Of a stretch of DNA of 64,000 nt, positions 21,608-32,623 are shown piece after piece. The DNA is taken from assembly GCF_000312545.1 (NCBI RefSeq), contig NZ_HE997542.1, positions 96,095 through 160,094 of the forward strand, read 5' to 3'. This DNA is from Bartonella senegalensis OS02. GTDB lineage: Bacteria; Pseudomonadota; Alphaproteobacteria; Rhizobiales; Rhizobiaceae. The notes beneath the pieces are model-generated. The model saw only the letters and a list, made by a program, of their open reading frames with translations, did not search any database and was not told where the DNA came from. The translations under genes were made by a program, and so were the position numbers. Each line of letters starts with the position of its first letter. The first letter of the stretch is position 1.

Positions 21608-22242
21608 TAAAGTTGCTTATGAGTCTTAGTATTATGACTGCTTTCTTTATTTTGCTGCGTTTTGTAAATTTTAATGATTTAAAATTATTTCATTTTTAAT
21701 GTTATTTAATAATAAAAAAAGAGACTATATTTCATTTTTATAATATTAATGCATATATTTATAAATATATGCATTAATATTTATGTTAATAATTGTACTT
21801 TATGTAAAATATTATAATAATATTAAATATATATTCTCATATATTTTTATCTTAAGATATAACTATTAATTTTACATTTGTTTTTATATTATTCTTTAAT
21901 TTAAATTTTAGATGATATTTAAAATATTATGATTTTTTATAATATACATAAATTGTAAATAAATATTTTTACTTATTTATATTAATTTCTTAAAAGAAAT
22001 TATTTATATATTTTTAAGATTAGTTATTTAATATTAAGGTATTTCTATTTTTTTATTTAGATAAAATATAAAATACGCGGTTAAATTTTTAAAATTGCTA
22101 TAATTTTCTGTTCATGTTTTAATTATAGCGCTTACTTTTGTATAATCAGTTTTTAATAAAAATAGTTGATTTATAAAAGCTCACGCTGAAAAAATCTTAT
22201 GAAATAATTGCTTATTCTTTTGGGAATTGTTGTCCTAATATT
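21608..22242. other. 635-base extremely AT-rich spacer between aspS and parC
   Basis: From about 21650 to 22130 the sequence is almost pure A and T, with long runs of TTTATA and AATATT type words and no open frame of note. It contains the perfect palindrome at 21742-21781, listed separately. Composition differs sharply from the flanking genes. It may be plain spacer decay, a DNA-unwinding or curved region, or an H-NS-like or IHF-type binding zone; the sequence alone does not decide. Confidence 0.75.
21742..21781. repeat. Perfect 40-bp palindrome
   Basis: The left arm 21742-21761 is the exact reverse complement of the right arm 21762-21781, with no spacer. Each 20-base arm has only two G/C bases (the GC of the ATGCAT-type words). 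The next bases outward (21741 and 21782, both T) do not pair. As RNA it could fold into a long hairpin, but it is not followed by a convincing terminator T run. As DNA it could extrude a cruciform or bind a dimeric protein. Confidence 0.9.
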
Positions 22243-24492
22243 ATGTCTGATAAAATGAATTTACCTTTTGATACAGAACATATTGAGCCAATAGAATTAC
22301 GTTCTGCTTTGCAAGAACGTTATTTGGCTTATGCGCTTTCTACTATTACGCACCGTGCGTTGCCTGATGTGCGTGATGGTTTGAAACCTGTGCATAGGCG
22401 TATTATTCACGCTATGCGTTTACTCAAACTTAATCCAGGACAGTCTTATGCGAAATGCGCACGGATTGTTGGCGATGTCATGGGAAAATTTCATCCACAT
22501 GGTGATGCATCTATTTATGATGCATTAGTGCGCTTGGCTCAAAATTTTGCTGTTCGTTATCCCTTGGTTGATGGACAAGGGAATTTTGGCAATATTGATG
22601 GTGATAACGCTGCTGCTATGCGTTATACAGAAGCACGCATGACTGAAGTGGCTGCATTGCTGCTTGAGGGGATTAATGAAAACGCTATTGATTTTCGTTT
22701 AACCTATAATGAAGAAGATGAAGAACCAGTTGTTTTACCTGGAGCTTTTCCTAATCTTTTAGCAAATGGTTCATCAGGTATTGCTGTTGGTATGGCGACA
22801 TCTATTCCACCCCATAATGTTGCTGAACTTTGTGATGCAGCGCTTCATTTAATTGCGCATCCCAATACCGATGATGAGGAATTAAATCACTTTGTGCTTG
22901 GACCTGATTTTCCAACAGGTGGTATTTTAGTTGAGCCTAAAAAGAGTATTGAGGAATCTTATCGTGTTGGGCGTGGTTCTTTTCGATTGCGTTCGCGTTG
23001 GTATCAGGAGTCTGGTAGTCGTGGTTCTTATGTGCTTGTTGTAACTGAAATTCCCTATCAAGTTCAAAAGTCACGTCTTATTGAAAAAACAGCAGAATTA
23101 CTGCTTGCAAGACGCTTACCCATGCTTGAAGATATTCGTGATGAGTCGGCAGAAGATATCCGTATTGTACTCATTCCTAAAAATCGTACAGTTGAACCTG
23201 AGATTCTTATGGAGTCTCTTTTTAAATTGACTGATTTTGAAATAAGATTTCCTCTCAATCTTAATGTTTTATCTTTGGGAAAAAGACCGAATGTTCTTTC
23301 TTTGCGGGAAAGCTTGCAACAATGGCTTGAACATCGTCAAGAGGTGCTTATTCGCCGTTCTCGTTATCGGCTTGATGAAATTGAACGTCGGTTGGAAATT
23401 CTCCATGGATATCTTATCGCATATTTGAATCTTGATGAGGTAATCCAGATTATTCGGGAAGAGGATGAACCGAAAAAAAAGCTCATCGATCATTTTCAAT
23501 TAACAGAAAATCAAGCTGAAGCCATTCTTAATATGCGCTTGCGTTCTTTACGTAAACTTGAAGAATTTGAAATTCGTAAGGAATTTGAAACCTTGAGAAC
23601 GGAAAAAGAAAAATTGCAAAATTTGTTAGATTCTCGGACAAAGCAATGGAAAATAATCTCAGAGGAAATCATAAAAGTTCGTAAAGCTTTTGGTCCTGAT
23701 ACTCTCTTAGGAAAAAGACGTACAACATTTGAAGAAGCACCAAGACATGATCTTGATGATATTCATCAGGCAATGATCGAAAAAGAACCTGTTACTATTG
23801 TTATTTCTGAAAAGGGCTGGATGCGTGCGTTAAAGGGGCATTTGAGTGATTACAATGTGCTTTCTTTCAAAGAAGGAGATTGTTTAAAATTGGCATTTCC
23901 AGCATTTACTACAGATAAAATTGTAGTAATCAGTACTGGCGGAAAGTTTTTTGCTATCGCTGCGAACATTCTACCGGGAGGACGGGGGCACGGTGAGCCT
24001 ATTCGTATTTTAGTTGATATGGATGATGAGCATGATATTCTAACAGCTTTTGTGCATCATACACAGGAAAAACTTCTCTTAGTTTCATTGCATGGAAATG
24101 GTTTTATTGTACCTGCAACCGAAGTGATTGCTAATACACGAAAAGGCAAGCAAGTTATGAATGTGAAATTTCCTGATCAGTTAAAGCTTTGTGTGCCAGT
24201 AAAAGGTGATCATGTTGCAATGGTTGGTGAAAACCGTAAAATGCTTATTTTTGCTGTTGAACAAATACCAGAAATGAGTCGTGGTAAAGGTGTTCGTTTA
24301 CAACGTTACAAACAAGGGGGTGTTGTTGATGCTAAAACTTTTAATTTATCAGAAGGTTTAAGTTGGCAAGATACAGCTGAACGTTGCTTTAATCGCCAAG
24401 CCAGTGATCTTGTTGAGTGGATGGGCACTCGTGCTGGAGTAGGGCGTGTAGTGCCGAAAGGCTTTCCAAAATCAGGAAAATTTACCAATTAA
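22243..24492 (+). CDS. parC: DNA topoisomerase IV subunit A
   Basis: ParC with ParE decatenates daughter chromosomes. The 749-residue protein has the ParC-type N-terminus, [32 protein letters not shown] in its usual position around residues 22-53. The catalytic tyrosine Tyr128 lies in [12 protein letters not shown]. The quinolone-determining stretch reads [13 protein letters not shown], so the position matching E. coli ParC Ser80 is alanine (Ala89). A C-terminal beta-pinwheel with several degenerate repeats follows. ParE is not in this window. Confidence 0.96.
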   Translation: MSDKMNLPFDTEHIEPIELRSALQERYLAYALSTITHRALPDVRDGLKPVHRRIIHAMRLLKLNPGQSYAKCARIVGDVMGKFHPHGDASIYDALVRLAQNFAVRYPLVDGQGNFGNIDGDNAAAMRYTEARMTEVAALLLEGINENAIDFRLTYNEEDEEPVVLPGAFPNLLANGSSGIAVGMATSIPPHNVAELCDAALHLIAHPNTDDEELNHFVLGPDFPTGGILVEPKKSIEESYRVGRGSFRLRSRWYQESGSRGSYVLVVTEIPYQVQKSRLIEKTAELLLARRLPMLEDIRDESAEDIRIVLIPKNRTVEPEILMESLFKLTDFEIRFPLNLNVLSLGKRPNVLSLRESLQQWLEHRQEVLIRRSRYRLDEIERRLEILHGYLIAYLNLDEVIQIIREEDEPKKKLIDHFQLTENQAEAILNMRLRSLRKLEEFEIRKEFETLRTEKEKLQNLLDSRTKQWKIISEEIIKVRKAFGPDTLLGKRRTTFEEAPRHDLDDIHQAMIEKEPVTIVISEKGWMRALKGHLSDYNVLSFKEGDCLKLAFPAFTTDKIVVISTGGKFFAIAANILPGGRGHGEPIRILVDMDDEHDILTAFVHHTQEKLLLVSLHGNGFIVPATEVIANTRKGKQVMNVKFPDQLKLCVPVKGDHVAMVGENRKMLIFAVEQIPEMSRGKGVRLQRYKQGGVVDAKTFNLSEGLSWQDTAERCFNRQASDLVEWMGTRAGVGRVVPKGFPKSGKFTN

Positions 24493-25474
24493 ATTATGCT
24501 CTATATCTAATTTTTAAGTCTTATATTTTCAATCAAGATTTGAAAAAAAAGATGGAGTGGTGATAAAGCTCCATTTATAAAAAACAGTAATTTTATTATG
24601 GAAATGATGATATTTAGTGCAGAAATCGGTAAAGGATTGAACGTTTAGAGAGGATGAGTTCTAATATTCGCCTAAGGACTGAAAAATCCTCTGTTATTTT
24701 AATTAAAAGATTGTTCGTTTTATTTTAAATGAGGGCTCAAGGGTGCAAGTCTTGCTCTTATAATCATGTAATCGTTTAGTATCTTTTACAGCCTCAATTC
24801 TGTGTGAAAGAAAATATATCAAGGACTATAGGTAATAATGGTCTCTCTGTGAGAATCAATTTATAGCTTTGCGGGGCTGGACACTCTATTGCGGATGTAG
24901 ATGGGGCATAAAGTAGACTATAGAAAAAATTTAGCATTGATATGAAGTGCTGGTAAAAAGGCGAACTTGAAAATTTTCCTTCTAAAATCATGCTATCGAT
25001 TGATATTTTGGACCAATTTTGGTTTCATCCTCTCACTTTTAGAAACAGCAATAATATGCTTCAAGCATTCTAACTTATTGGAGAGAATGAATCTACACAA
25101 ACTATTGCTGAGAGAGTTTATGTTTAGAGGTACAAAGAAAAATGATGAAGTGGCAGAACTCCATTCCTGTTTTTTCTTCTGCTCAACTGAGAAAAGTTAG
25201 CATAAGATGAATCGTTGGTAAAATAATCGCAGAATGATGATAAATATTTTTATAAAGAACGCCGTTTTAGCGAATAGCATTTTCAATGAAATTAAATATT
25301 TCAGACTTGTTTTCTGCTGAGTTGATAAAAAATTTTTTCTTTTGTGATGTTTCTGACTACCGTTTTAATTTTTTCCAGTTTAGAAAGAATTCTGTGCACA
25401 TAACTCAGACTTTATAGATTCTGCTTTTTATACGGTATCATAAACAAATATTTTCAACTTTTTATAATTTGCGT
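24493..25474. other. 982-base spacer between parC and the MFS gene
   Basis: AT-rich sequence between convergent genes. Apart from a weak hairpin just after parC (24552-24580) I see no recognisable element. A 77-codon plus-strand frame (24967-25200) and a 65-codon minus-strand frame have no identifiable motif and are not called. This could be a graveyard of an older gene. Confidence 0.5.
24552..24580 (+). terminator. Possible parC terminator
   Basis: ATGGAG (24552-24557) and CTCCAT (24569-24574) form a 6-bp stem with an 11-base loop, followed by TTTAT. It starts 60 bases after the parC stop codon. The T run is short, so this is tentative. Confidence 0.4.
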
Positions 25475-26722
25475 TTATTGAGTATTATATTGCCTAAAAA
25501 GATGCCCACGTTCTGCCCATAACACAAGAAGTATCGCAATGAGGCTCAAAAAGAAAAATCCTGCCGAATTGGGGGTGGTTGTTTCATTAAATTGTTGTGC
25601 AATGAAAAAGCTTAGTCCTGTGCCGATCGATGTTTGAAGAAAGCCAGATACAGAAGATGCTGTTCCAGCAATTTCTCCTACGGATTCAAGAGCGAGTGTA
25701 TTAAAATTGGCCATAATGCCGCCGCAGGCAAACATCAGTATACAGAATAATAGCATGTATAAAGGAAAAGGGATAATGCCGCCTGTTAAAATGGATCCTG
25801 TAAACAAGATGCATGCAGTAAAACAAAAAAGCAAAAGCATAGTATGTGCGATACGTCGCATTCCAAGGCGTCCAACAAGTTGAGAATTAAAGAATGATGA
25901 TAGAGCTTGAAAAGCTGCACCGATGGCAAACGCAACGGGAAACCAGAGTCCTAGATTATAAATCCCTTCATATGTTTGTTGTGCCGTATTAACAGCGGTA
26001 AAAATACAAGCCAGAATAATAGAAGTTGCTAGTGTGTAGCAAAGTGTTGTGCGATTGGTTATAACAATCCATAAATTATGTCTGATTGAAGAAAAAGAAA
26101 GAGAGCGTTGTGCATAAAGAGTCTCAGGCAAGCGCAGTTGAATCCAAATCATCAGTCCAAAACCAATAATTGCCATGAAGATAAAAATAACTTGCCAGTT
26201 TCCAAACAATAGAATGAGTTGTCCTGTTGCAGGGCCAATCATTGGCGCAATCAGAAAGATCATCATGACGATAGACATAACTTCTGCCATTTTCCGACCA
26301 CTATAAAGATCACGTACAACGGAAACAGTAAGGACGCGCATAGCGGCACCTCCTATACCTTGCAAGATTCGTAAAATGAGTAATAGAGAAAAATTAGATA
26401 CAAAGGCACAAGCAATCGATGCAAATGAATAAAATGCAAGCCCAATGAGAATAGGTTTACGTCGTCCATAACGATCACTTATCGGACCAAAAAATATCTG
26501 TGTAATGCCATAACTCATAAGATAACCAGAAATGATATAATGTTGATCATTTTCATTGATAACATTTAAGCTTTCCAGAATATCAGGCATAGCTGGAAGC
26601 ATAATGTCAACAGCTATAGAATTGATGGCCATAAGCGCGCCAATGAGAATAACAAATTCTTTATAACCAATCTTTTTTTGAATCGCATTCCTATGCGTTT
26701 GTTCGTCGATTGAATATGACAT
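25475..26722 (-). CDS. MFS drug-resistance transporter, Bcr/CflA type
   Basis: This is a twelve-helix major facilitator of 415 residues. It shows the Bcr/CflA-like MLPAMPDI segment after helix 1 and the loop signature GPISDRYGRRKPILIG between helices 2 and 3. An RILQGIGGAAMRVLTVSVVRDLY stretch covers the family motif near helix 4. Members are proton-coupled exporters of chloramphenicol, bicyclomycin, sulfonamides or peptides; the substrate cannot be assigned. It lies 69 bases downstream of grxD on the same strand, so read-through from the pur/grxD unit is possible, but it is probably a separate function. Confidence 0.88.
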   Translation of the reverse strand: MSYSIDEQTHRNAIQKKIGYKEFVILIGALMAINSIAVDIMLPAMPDILESLNVINENDQHYIISGYLMSYGITQIFFGPISDRYGRRKPILIGLAFYSFASIACAFVSNFSLLLILRILQGIGGAAMRVLTVSVVRDLYSGRKMAEVMSIVMMIFLIAPMIGPATGQLILLFGNWQVIFIFMAIIGFGLMIWIQLRLPETLYAQRSLSFSSIRHNLWIVITNRTTLCYTLATSIILACIFTAVNTAQQTYEGIYNLGLWFPVAFAIGAAFQALSSFFNSQLVGRLGMRRIAHTMLLLFCFTACILFTGSILTGGIIPFPLYMLLFCILMFACGGIMANFNTLALESVGEIAGTASSVSGFLQTSIGTGLSFFIAQQFNETTTPNSAGFFFLSLIAILLVLWAERGHLFRQYNTQ

Positions 26723-26791
26723 ACGGTATCCTTGAAATAAAAATTTCGACTAAACACAACTCTCTAAGAGTTTGAATAAAATGACAGATAC

Positions 26792-27124
26792 CTATGCTTT
26801 ATTGCAGGGAATATCTTTTTCTTTTAACAGTTCCTGTAATTCATTACTTTGGAACATTTCTTTAACAATATCACAACCACCAATAAACTCACCTTTGACA
26901 TAAAGTTGTGGAATTGTGGGCCAATTTGAATAGTCTTTGACCCCTTGACGCAATTCATCAGACGTTAAAATATTAATCCCCTTATAACTCACCCCTAAAT
27001 ACTCAAGGATTTGAACAACTTGTCCTGAAAATCCGCATTGTGGAGCATCAGGTGTTCCTTTCATGAATAAAATGACATCATTTTCTTTAATTTCTCTGTC
27101 AATAAAATCACGAACAGTGGTCAT
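26792..27124 (-). CDS. grxD: Monothiol glutaredoxin (Grx4 type)
   Basis: A 110-residue CGFS-type glutaredoxin: the active site reads PQCGFSGQV at about residues 28-36, with the upstream KGTPDAP and the downstream TIPQLYVKGEFIGGCDIV glutathione-binding stretch. Such proteins bind a glutathione-coordinated [2Fe-2S] cluster and act in cytosolic Fe-S delivery and iron sensing, usually together with a BolA protein. That partner is encoded immediately upstream, 107 bases away on the same strand. The pair adjacent to purL is a common alphaproteobacterial arrangement from memory. Confidence 0.96.
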   Translation of the reverse strand: MTTVRDFIDREIKENDVILFMKGTPDAPQCGFSGQVVQILEYLGVSYKGINILTSDELRQGVKDYSNWPTIPQLYVKGEFIGGCDIVKEMFQSNELQELLKEKDIPCNKA

Positions 27125-27231
27125 CTTTATTCCTCGATATTGCAGATTTTTCTATAATCTATAAGCATACATTCACGATCTCATTTTCTTCTAATCGTAT
27201 TGAGTGAATGAATGCAAGAAGAAATTTTAAA

Positions 27232-27465
27232 TTATTTTGGAATATTCGTTTGCAACATTAAAGCATGAAGGTCATTTCCCATATTGCCTTTAAGGGCATC
27301 ATAGACCATTTTATGTTGTTGAACGCGGCTTTTACCACGAAAACTTTCGGAAACTACTTCTGCAGCGTAGTGTTCTCCATCACCGGCAAGATCGCGAATT
27401 GTTACTGTTGCATCAGGAATGCCTTCGCGAATAAGTGTTTCGATTTCACGGGTACTCATTGCCAT
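27232..27465 (-). CDS. BolA family protein (partner of monothiol glutaredoxin)
   Basis: This 77-residue BolA-like protein has the class-typical core: an N-terminal helix (STREIETLIREGIPDATVTI), a beta hairpin with DGEHYAAEVVSESFRGKSRVQQH, and the conserved C-terminal LHALMLQT containing the His used with CGFS glutaredoxins for [2Fe-2S] binding. It lacks any extra domain. Its position between purL and grxD supports a GrxD-BolA pair in iron-sulfur handling. A role in transcription, as described for E. coli BolA, cannot be judged from sequence. Confidence 0.94.
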   Translation of the reverse strand: MAMSTREIETLIREGIPDATVTIRDLAGDGEHYAAEVVSESFRGKSRVQQHKMVYDALKGNMGNDLHALMLQTNIPK

Positions 27466-27531
27466 GACTATTCTCCTCTATTTGTTTATTTTTGCAAAAA
27501 TAGCACCCTCTCAAGAGAGACGCATAACTTT

Positions 27532-29742
27532 TTATTCCTCGCCCATAAACCTTGGAAACCAACTTTCATAGGCTTGTGTGAGTTCCTCTACCGAAAGTGT
27601 TAATATCCCCTCTATATCGAGAGAACTACCTTCAACTTTACCAATTTCTGTTAAAGAAACCGCGTTAATCTGTGCAAGTTCTTTCAGGTGATTGAGGGCA
27701 TGAGGTTTGATGCTTAAGAGGTAACGTCCTTGATCTTCTCCAAAAAGCTCCGCATGAGATGGTAATTTGTTACTTAATTGGGCTTGAATTCCTTTCTCTG
27801 CTTTAATAACCATTTCTGCAAGTGCAACGGCTAGTCCTCCGTCAGAAATATCATGAGCGGCATGAACAAAACCACGATGAATGACATTTCGAACAAATTG
27901 TCCATGTTTTTTTTCAAGCTGTAAATCTACATGAGGTGGGGCACCTGTATCAATATTCAAAATGTTGCGTGCGTAGGTTGATTGCCCTAAATGAGATCCG
28001 CAATTTCCAATTAAAACAATACTATCTCCATTTTGCATACCACTGATTGTTACCATTTTAGACCAGTCGTCAAGAAGACCAACGCCAGCAATTGTTGGCG
28101 TGGGAAGAATTGCTTCTCCATTGGTTTCATTATAAAGAGAGACATTCCCTGAAACGATAGGGAAATCGAGAATCCTACAAGCTTCACCTATACCTTTAAT
28201 GGCGAACACCAATTGTCCCATAATTTCAGGTTTTTCAGGATTACCAAAATTAAGATTATCTGTGGCTGCTAATGGCATTGCACCTGTTGCGCTGATATTT
28301 CGCCAGCACTCTGCGACGGCTTGTTTTCCTCCCTCATAAGGATCTGCCTCACAATAGCGAGGCGTCACATCCGAAGAAAAAGCAAGAGCACGTTTATCAT
28401 TACTGCTTATACGGATAATTCCTGCATCTCCTCCTGGGCAAACAAGAGTATTTCCTTGGATGATTGTGTCATATTGTTCATACACCCATCTGCGTGAACT
28501 TTGATGCGCAGAGTTTAATAATGTCAGGAGGGCATCACCAAGATTTTCAACTTTTTTAACTTCTTCCACTTTAAGAACAGGTTGTGGGGTAGGCTCCCTC
28601 CAAGGGCGATCGTAAACAGGGGCTTCGCTCCCTAGTTCTTTGATGGGAAGATTGACGACTTCTTCCCCTTGATGTAACACACGAAAACGTAAATCATCTG
28701 TTGTTTGTCCAATAACGGAAAAATGAAGTCCCCATTTATGAAAAATTGCTGCTGCTTGTTTTTCTAATTCTGGTTTCAGCACCATGAGCATACGTTCTTG
28801 ACTTTCAGAAAGCATCATTTCATAGGCTGTCATATTTTCTTCACGAACGGGAACTTTATCAAGATTAAGTTTTATTCCTAAATCTCCTTTTGCTCCCATT
28901 TCAACTGCAGAAGATGTTAAACCTGCTGCGCCCATATCTTGAATAGCCACTACAGCTCCTAGCTCCATGAGTTCTAAGCAAGCTTCAAGAAGACATTTTT
29001 CGGTAAAAGGATCCCCCACTTGAACAGTTGGGCGTTTTTCACTGATTGAATCATCAAATTCGGCAGAAGCCATTGTCGCGCCACCGACACCATCACGCCC
29101 TGTTTTGGCACCAAGATAAACAACAGGAAGCCCGATTCCTTGCGCTTTAGAATAAAAAAGACAATCTGTCTTTGCAATACCAGCGACAAAAGCGTTCACA
29201 AGGATATTACCATTATAACGCTCATCAAAATTTATTTCTCCACCAACGGTTGGAACACCAAAAGCATTACTATAACCACCGATTCCAGAAACAACACCAG
29301 AAACAAGATGGCGTGTTCGGGTATGATCAGGGGAGCCAAATCGCAAGGCATTCATTGCTGCAACAGGACGGGCTCCCATTGTAAAGACATCCCGCAAAAT
29401 ACCACCAACACCTGTTGCTGCACCTTGATAAGGTTCAATGTAAGAAGGATGGTTATGACTTTCCATTTTGAAAACCACGCATTGTCCCTCACCAATATCA
29501 ACAACACCAGCATTTTCACCGGGACCTTGAATGACACATTTTCCTTCTGTTGGGAGAGTCTTTAGCCATTTTTTAGATGATTTATAGGAACAGTGCTCGT
29601 TCCACATTGCAGAAAAAATTCCTAGCTCAGTAAATGTTGGCTCTCTTCCAATTAAGGTTAGGATATGTTGATATTCATCCTCTTTTAAGCCGTGTTGTGC
29701 AATTAATTCTGGTGTAATAGCGGTGTTATTGCAAGGATTCAT
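27532..29742 (-). CDS. purL: Phosphoribosylformylglycinamidine synthase subunit PurL (small type)
   Basis: PurL is the ATP-dependent synthetase subunit of FGAM synthase, turning FGAR and ammonia into FGAM. At 736 residues it is the small form, which needs separate PurS and PurQ, and both are encoded just upstream. The family stretch [24 protein letters not shown] lies near residue 30, and two AIRS-like halves with Gly-rich nucleotide loops follow. I chose the ATG at 29742 ([18 protein letters not shown]); a TTG at 29760 would add six residues. A 298-base gap separates it from purQ upstream, longer than elsewhere in the cluster. Confidence 0.96.
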   Translation of the reverse strand: MNPCNNTAITPELIAQHGLKEDEYQHILTLIGREPTFTELGIFSAMWNEHCSYKSSKKWLKTLPTEGKCVIQGPGENAGVVDIGEGQCVVFKMESHNHPSYIEPYQGAATGVGGILRDVFTMGARPVAAMNALRFGSPDHTRTRHLVSGVVSGIGGYSNAFGVPTVGGEINFDERYNGNILVNAFVAGIAKTDCLFYSKAQGIGLPVVYLGAKTGRDGVGGATMASAEFDDSISEKRPTVQVGDPFTEKCLLEACLELMELGAVVAIQDMGAAGLTSSAVEMGAKGDLGIKLNLDKVPVREENMTAYEMMLSESQERMLMVLKPELEKQAAAIFHKWGLHFSVIGQTTDDLRFRVLHQGEEVVNLPIKELGSEAPVYDRPWREPTPQPVLKVEEVKKVENLGDALLTLLNSAHQSSRRWVYEQYDTIIQGNTLVCPGGDAGIIRISSNDKRALAFSSDVTPRYCEADPYEGGKQAVAECWRNISATGAMPLAATDNLNFGNPEKPEIMGQLVFAIKGIGEACRILDFPIVSGNVSLYNETNGEAILPTPTIAGVGLLDDWSKMVTISGMQNGDSIVLIGNCGSHLGQSTYARNILNIDTGAPPHVDLQLEKKHGQFVRNVIHRGFVHAAHDISDGGLAVALAEMVIKAEKGIQAQLSNKLPSHAELFGEDQGRYLLSIKPHALNHLKELAQINAVSLTEIGKVEGSSLDIEGILTLSVEELTQAYESWFPRFMGEE

Positions 29743-30040
29743 GAGTACGTTATCCGTCAAATTAATCGAAATTTAGCATTTTTATTGTTTTAAATCTAGC
29801 AGCTTAGATCATCAGTGATTGAGTTGTTTGATAGACAGCACTCCATAAGCCATCACTGGAGATGCTGATTGCGTTCTTTGCGATTCAAAGAGCAGAAATG
29901 GCTTTTGAATAAATTTTGTGTGTTTAGAAAAATCCACTCCATTGTATTTATAAAATTTTTAATTCGTAAATTCACAGCGCAAGAGATAATACAGATTTTT
30001 AACTTTAAAACAGTAAGATAGCATAAAATCTTCTTTGTCA

Positions 30041-30712
30041 TTATCCCTTTGCCAATTCTAAAACACTTTGAAAAAGTAGACGACCATCGGTACCACCGTG
30101 AGCAGGTTCAATGAAATTTTCAGGATGAGGCATCATACCAAGGATATTACCAGCTTTATTGATAATACCAGCAATATTATTCACCGAACCGTTAGGGTTT
30201 GTATTTTCTGCATAGCGAAAAACAATTTGCTCATTCTCTTCCATTTGTTTTAATGTTTCACTATCAGCAAAGTAATTTCCATCGTGATGCGCAACAGGAC
30301 AACGAATAATTTGTCCTTTAGAATAATAGCAAGAAAATTTTGTGTTAGCGTTCACGACTTCAAGCTTTATTTCACGACAAACAAATTTTAATGAAGTGTT
30401 ACGCATTAAAGTACCGGGTAACAAACCAGCTTCCAACAAAATTTGAAATCCATTGCATATGCCAATTATCGTGACACCTTTTTGTGCTTTCTCACGGACA
30501 GCTTGTAAAACAGGTGTTCTCGCGCCAATAGCACCACATCTTAAGTAGTCACCATAAGAAAAACCACCAGGAATGACAATGACATCTACATCTGGAATTG
30601 TTGATTCTGTTTGCCAAATTTTTAATGGCTCAATTCCTGTTATATCACGGAGTGCTGCAATCATATCCCGATCGCGATTTAATCCCGGTAATTGAATGAC
30701 GGCAGTTCTCAT
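30041..30712 (-). CDS. purQ: Phosphoribosylformylglycinamidine synthase, glutaminase subunit PurQ
   Basis: PurQ hydrolyses glutamine and channels ammonia to PurL. The 223-residue protein is a class I glutamine amidotransferase. The nucleophile lies in [17 protein letters not shown] (Cys near residue 87), with the N-terminal [14 protein letters not shown] segment and the C-terminal [11 protein letters not shown] holding the His-Glu pair. It starts 11 bases after the purS stop codon, so translation of the two is probably coupled. Confidence 0.96.
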   Translation of the reverse strand: MRTAVIQLPGLNRDRDMIAALRDITGIEPLKIWQTESTIPDVDVIVIPGGFSYGDYLRCGAIGARTPVLQAVREKAQKGVTIIGICNGFQILLEAGLLPGTLMRNTSLKFVCREIKLEVVNANTKFSCYYSKGQIIRCPVAHHDGNYFADSETLKQMEENEQIVFRYAENTNPNGSVNNIAGIINKAGNILGMMPHPENFIEPAHGGTDGRLLFQSVLELAKG

Positions 30713-30723
30713 GGGAATTCCAC

Positions 30724-30963
30724 TTAAAGAAGTTCTATTGTATAATTTTCAATGACAGTATTTGCAAGGAGCTCTTCACACATTTGTTCAAGTCTCTTCT
30801 TGGCATTTTCAGCAGGTTGATCATCGAGCACAATATCAAAAACTTTTCCTTGACGAAGAGAGTGAATGCCTGTGAAAGATAAACTCTTTAAAGCACCGAC
30901 AATTGCTTCCCCTTGCGGATCAAGAACACTGCTTTTGAGAGTAACTGTAACGCGTGCTTTCAT
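30724..30963 (-). CDS. purS: Phosphoribosylformylglycinamidine synthase subunit PurS
   Basis: PurS is the small structural subunit that joins PurL and PurQ. The 79 residues show the family pattern [21 protein letters not shown] at the N-terminus and KVFDIVLDD in the middle. It lies between purC and purQ, as in most bacteria that use the three-subunit enzyme. Length and context make the assignment firm. Confidence 0.95.
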   Translation of the reverse strand: MKARVTVTLKSSVLDPQGEAIVGALKSLSFTGIHSLRQGKVFDIVLDDQPAENAKKRLEQMCEELLANTVIENYTIELL

Positions 30964-31057
30964 TTTTTATTTCCTGTTGTTAGGAGCGCCGCTCTTTAGA
31001 GAGGTATACTTACAATAGTGAAAATAAAGGAAGGTGACATTCATGTTCCCTTGTTTT

Positions 31058-31822
31058 TTATTTCACTAAAACTGGACCGCTTGGTCGTGGAGGTTCATTT
31101 TCATTGATGATACCAAGACGCTTTGCTACTTCTTGGTAAGCGTTAATTAGTCCTCCCATATCACGCCGGAAACGATCTTTATCCATTTTTTCCCCTGTCT
31201 GCATATCCCATAACCGGGCAGAATCAGGCGATATTTCATCAGCAAGAACAATGCGCATCGCTTCATCTTCCCATAGTCTGCCAAATTCCATTTTAAAATC
31301 AATGAGTTGAATGTTAATCCCTGCAAAAAGTCCAGAAAGAAAATCATTAATACGAATTGAAAGTTGCATAATGTCTTCTATTTCTTGTGGAACAGCCCAC
31401 CCAAAAGCAGTGATATGTTCTTCGGTAACCATGGGATCATCAAGAGAATCGTTCTTATAGTAAAATTCAATAATGGATTGCGAAAGAGGGGTTCCTTCTT
31501 CCAATCCCAAACGCTTAGAAAGAGAACCCGCGGCAACGTTACGAACAACCACTTCCAATGGAATAATTTCAACAGCTTTAATGAGTTGTTCACGCATATT
31601 TATACGCTTGATAAAATGTGTTGGGATGCCTAAACGACCAAGATGGCTGAAGATATGTTCTGAAATACGGTTATTCAAAACTCCTTTTCCATCAATGATC
31701 TCATGCTTTTTTGCATTAAAAGCAGTTGCATCATCTTTAAAAAATTGAATATAGGTACCCGGTTCAGGTCCTTCATATAGAATTTTGGCCTTGCCTTCAT
31801 AAACACGGTGGCGACGATTCAT
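31058..31822 (-). CDS. purC: Phosphoribosylaminoimidazole-succinocarboxamide synthase
   Basis: PurC couples CAIR with aspartate using ATP to give SAICAR. The 254-residue protein begins [18 protein letters not shown], the family N-terminus, and has the [18 protein letters not shown] substrate-loop segment, the DFKMEFGR metal/nucleotide region, and [12 protein letters not shown] (SAICAR synthetase signature). It is the first gene of purC-purS-purQ-purL. A 175-base leader separates it from the small hydrolase gene, so the cluster promoter may lie there. Confidence 0.97.
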   Translation of the reverse strand: MNRRHRVYEGKAKILYEGPEPGTYIQFFKDDATAFNAKKHEIIDGKGVLNNRISEHIFSHLGRLGIPTHFIKRINMREQLIKAVEIIPLEVVVRNVAAGSLSKRLGLEEGTPLSQSIIEFYYKNDSLDDPMVTEEHITAFGWAVPQEIEDIMQLSIRINDFLSGLFAGINIQLIDFKMEFGRLWEDEAMRIVLADEISPDSARLWDMQTGEKMDKDRFRRDMGGLINAYQEVAKRLGIINENEPPRPSGPVLVK

Positions 31823-31997
31823 TATAATTCTCTATTATTTTGAGAGGCTTTGAATAGCCTTGATGAATGATATTATCCTAATTGGCATAAATTCTCAATG
31901 ATTGCTACAATACTTCGTAAAATTTTTGTTACTACGCTGTTAATTTAAAAGAGAATAAGACTAAACAGACACAGTCAAGAACATTATTCCTATTGGG

Positions 31998-32546
31998 TCA
32001 AATTTTTGCAAGAAAATGGCAGAAAACCATCAATCCTTCAGGCCAAGGTCCATGCCCAGATTCTACATTAATATGTCCAGACTGCCCAGCATCAACAAAA
32101 AGTGATCCCCAATCACCAGCAAGTTTTTCTGCGACTGAGAATTGGCAAAATTCATCATTGCGACTGGCTATGACTACAGAGGGGAAAGATAATCTTTTGC
32201 AATGATAGGGACCAAATGTTCTTAAATGTTTGGGGCGTATTTTTTCATTGCTGACATCTGGAGGGGCAACAAAAAAAGCACCACAAACCTTTTCTGCGTT
32301 TTGTAGCGTTGCATGAATAGCTGTCGGAACTCCCAATGAATGGGCAATAATTACAACGGGTTTTTGAGCCCGCGCAATGGCGCTTTTAACCTCATTAACC
32401 CATTCTTCACAAACGGGCTTTGACCAATGGGTTTGTTTAACACGGCGGGCTGTAGATAATTTTTTCTCCCATCGTGTTTGCCAGTGGTCAGGACCCGATC
32501 CTTTGTAGCCAGGAACAATAAGAATATCGAGTTGATTTGCTTTCAT
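31998..32546 (-). CDS. RBBP9/YdeN-family serine hydrolase
   Basis: A small (182 residue) alpha/beta hydrolase of the RBBP9/YdeN family. The N-terminus reads VPGYKGSGPDHWQTRWEKKL, the family hallmark, and the nucleophile Ser lies in IIAHSLGVPTA near residue 75. The C-terminal region DAGQSGHINVESGHGPWPEG includes the catalytic His. The Asp lies in ASRNDEFCQFSVAE. Biological substrates of bacterial members are mostly unknown. It is placed between purB and purC on the same strand, probably co-transcribed by position, with no evident role in purine synthesis. Confidence 0.9.
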   Translation of the reverse strand: MKANQLDILIVPGYKGSGPDHWQTRWEKKLSTARRVKQTHWSKPVCEEWVNEVKSAIARAQKPVVIIAHSLGVPTAIHATLQNAEKVCGAFFVAPPDVSNEKIRPKHLRTFGPYHCKRLSFPSVVIASRNDEFCQFSVAEKLAGDWGSLFVDAGQSGHINVESGHGPWPEGLMVFCHFLAKI

Positions 32547-32623
32547 AAATTGTTCCCTTCATTACAATAGATTCTGTCTCATAGGGCAAAACAATGTGCC
32601 TATCCCTTTTTATGCGATTTTCG

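Noticed and set aside
21764-21791. Chromosome dimer resolution (dif) site at the right edge of the palindrome
   Set aside because: Only one arm resembles the TTATGTTAAAT half; the left arm does not match and no supporting context is visible.
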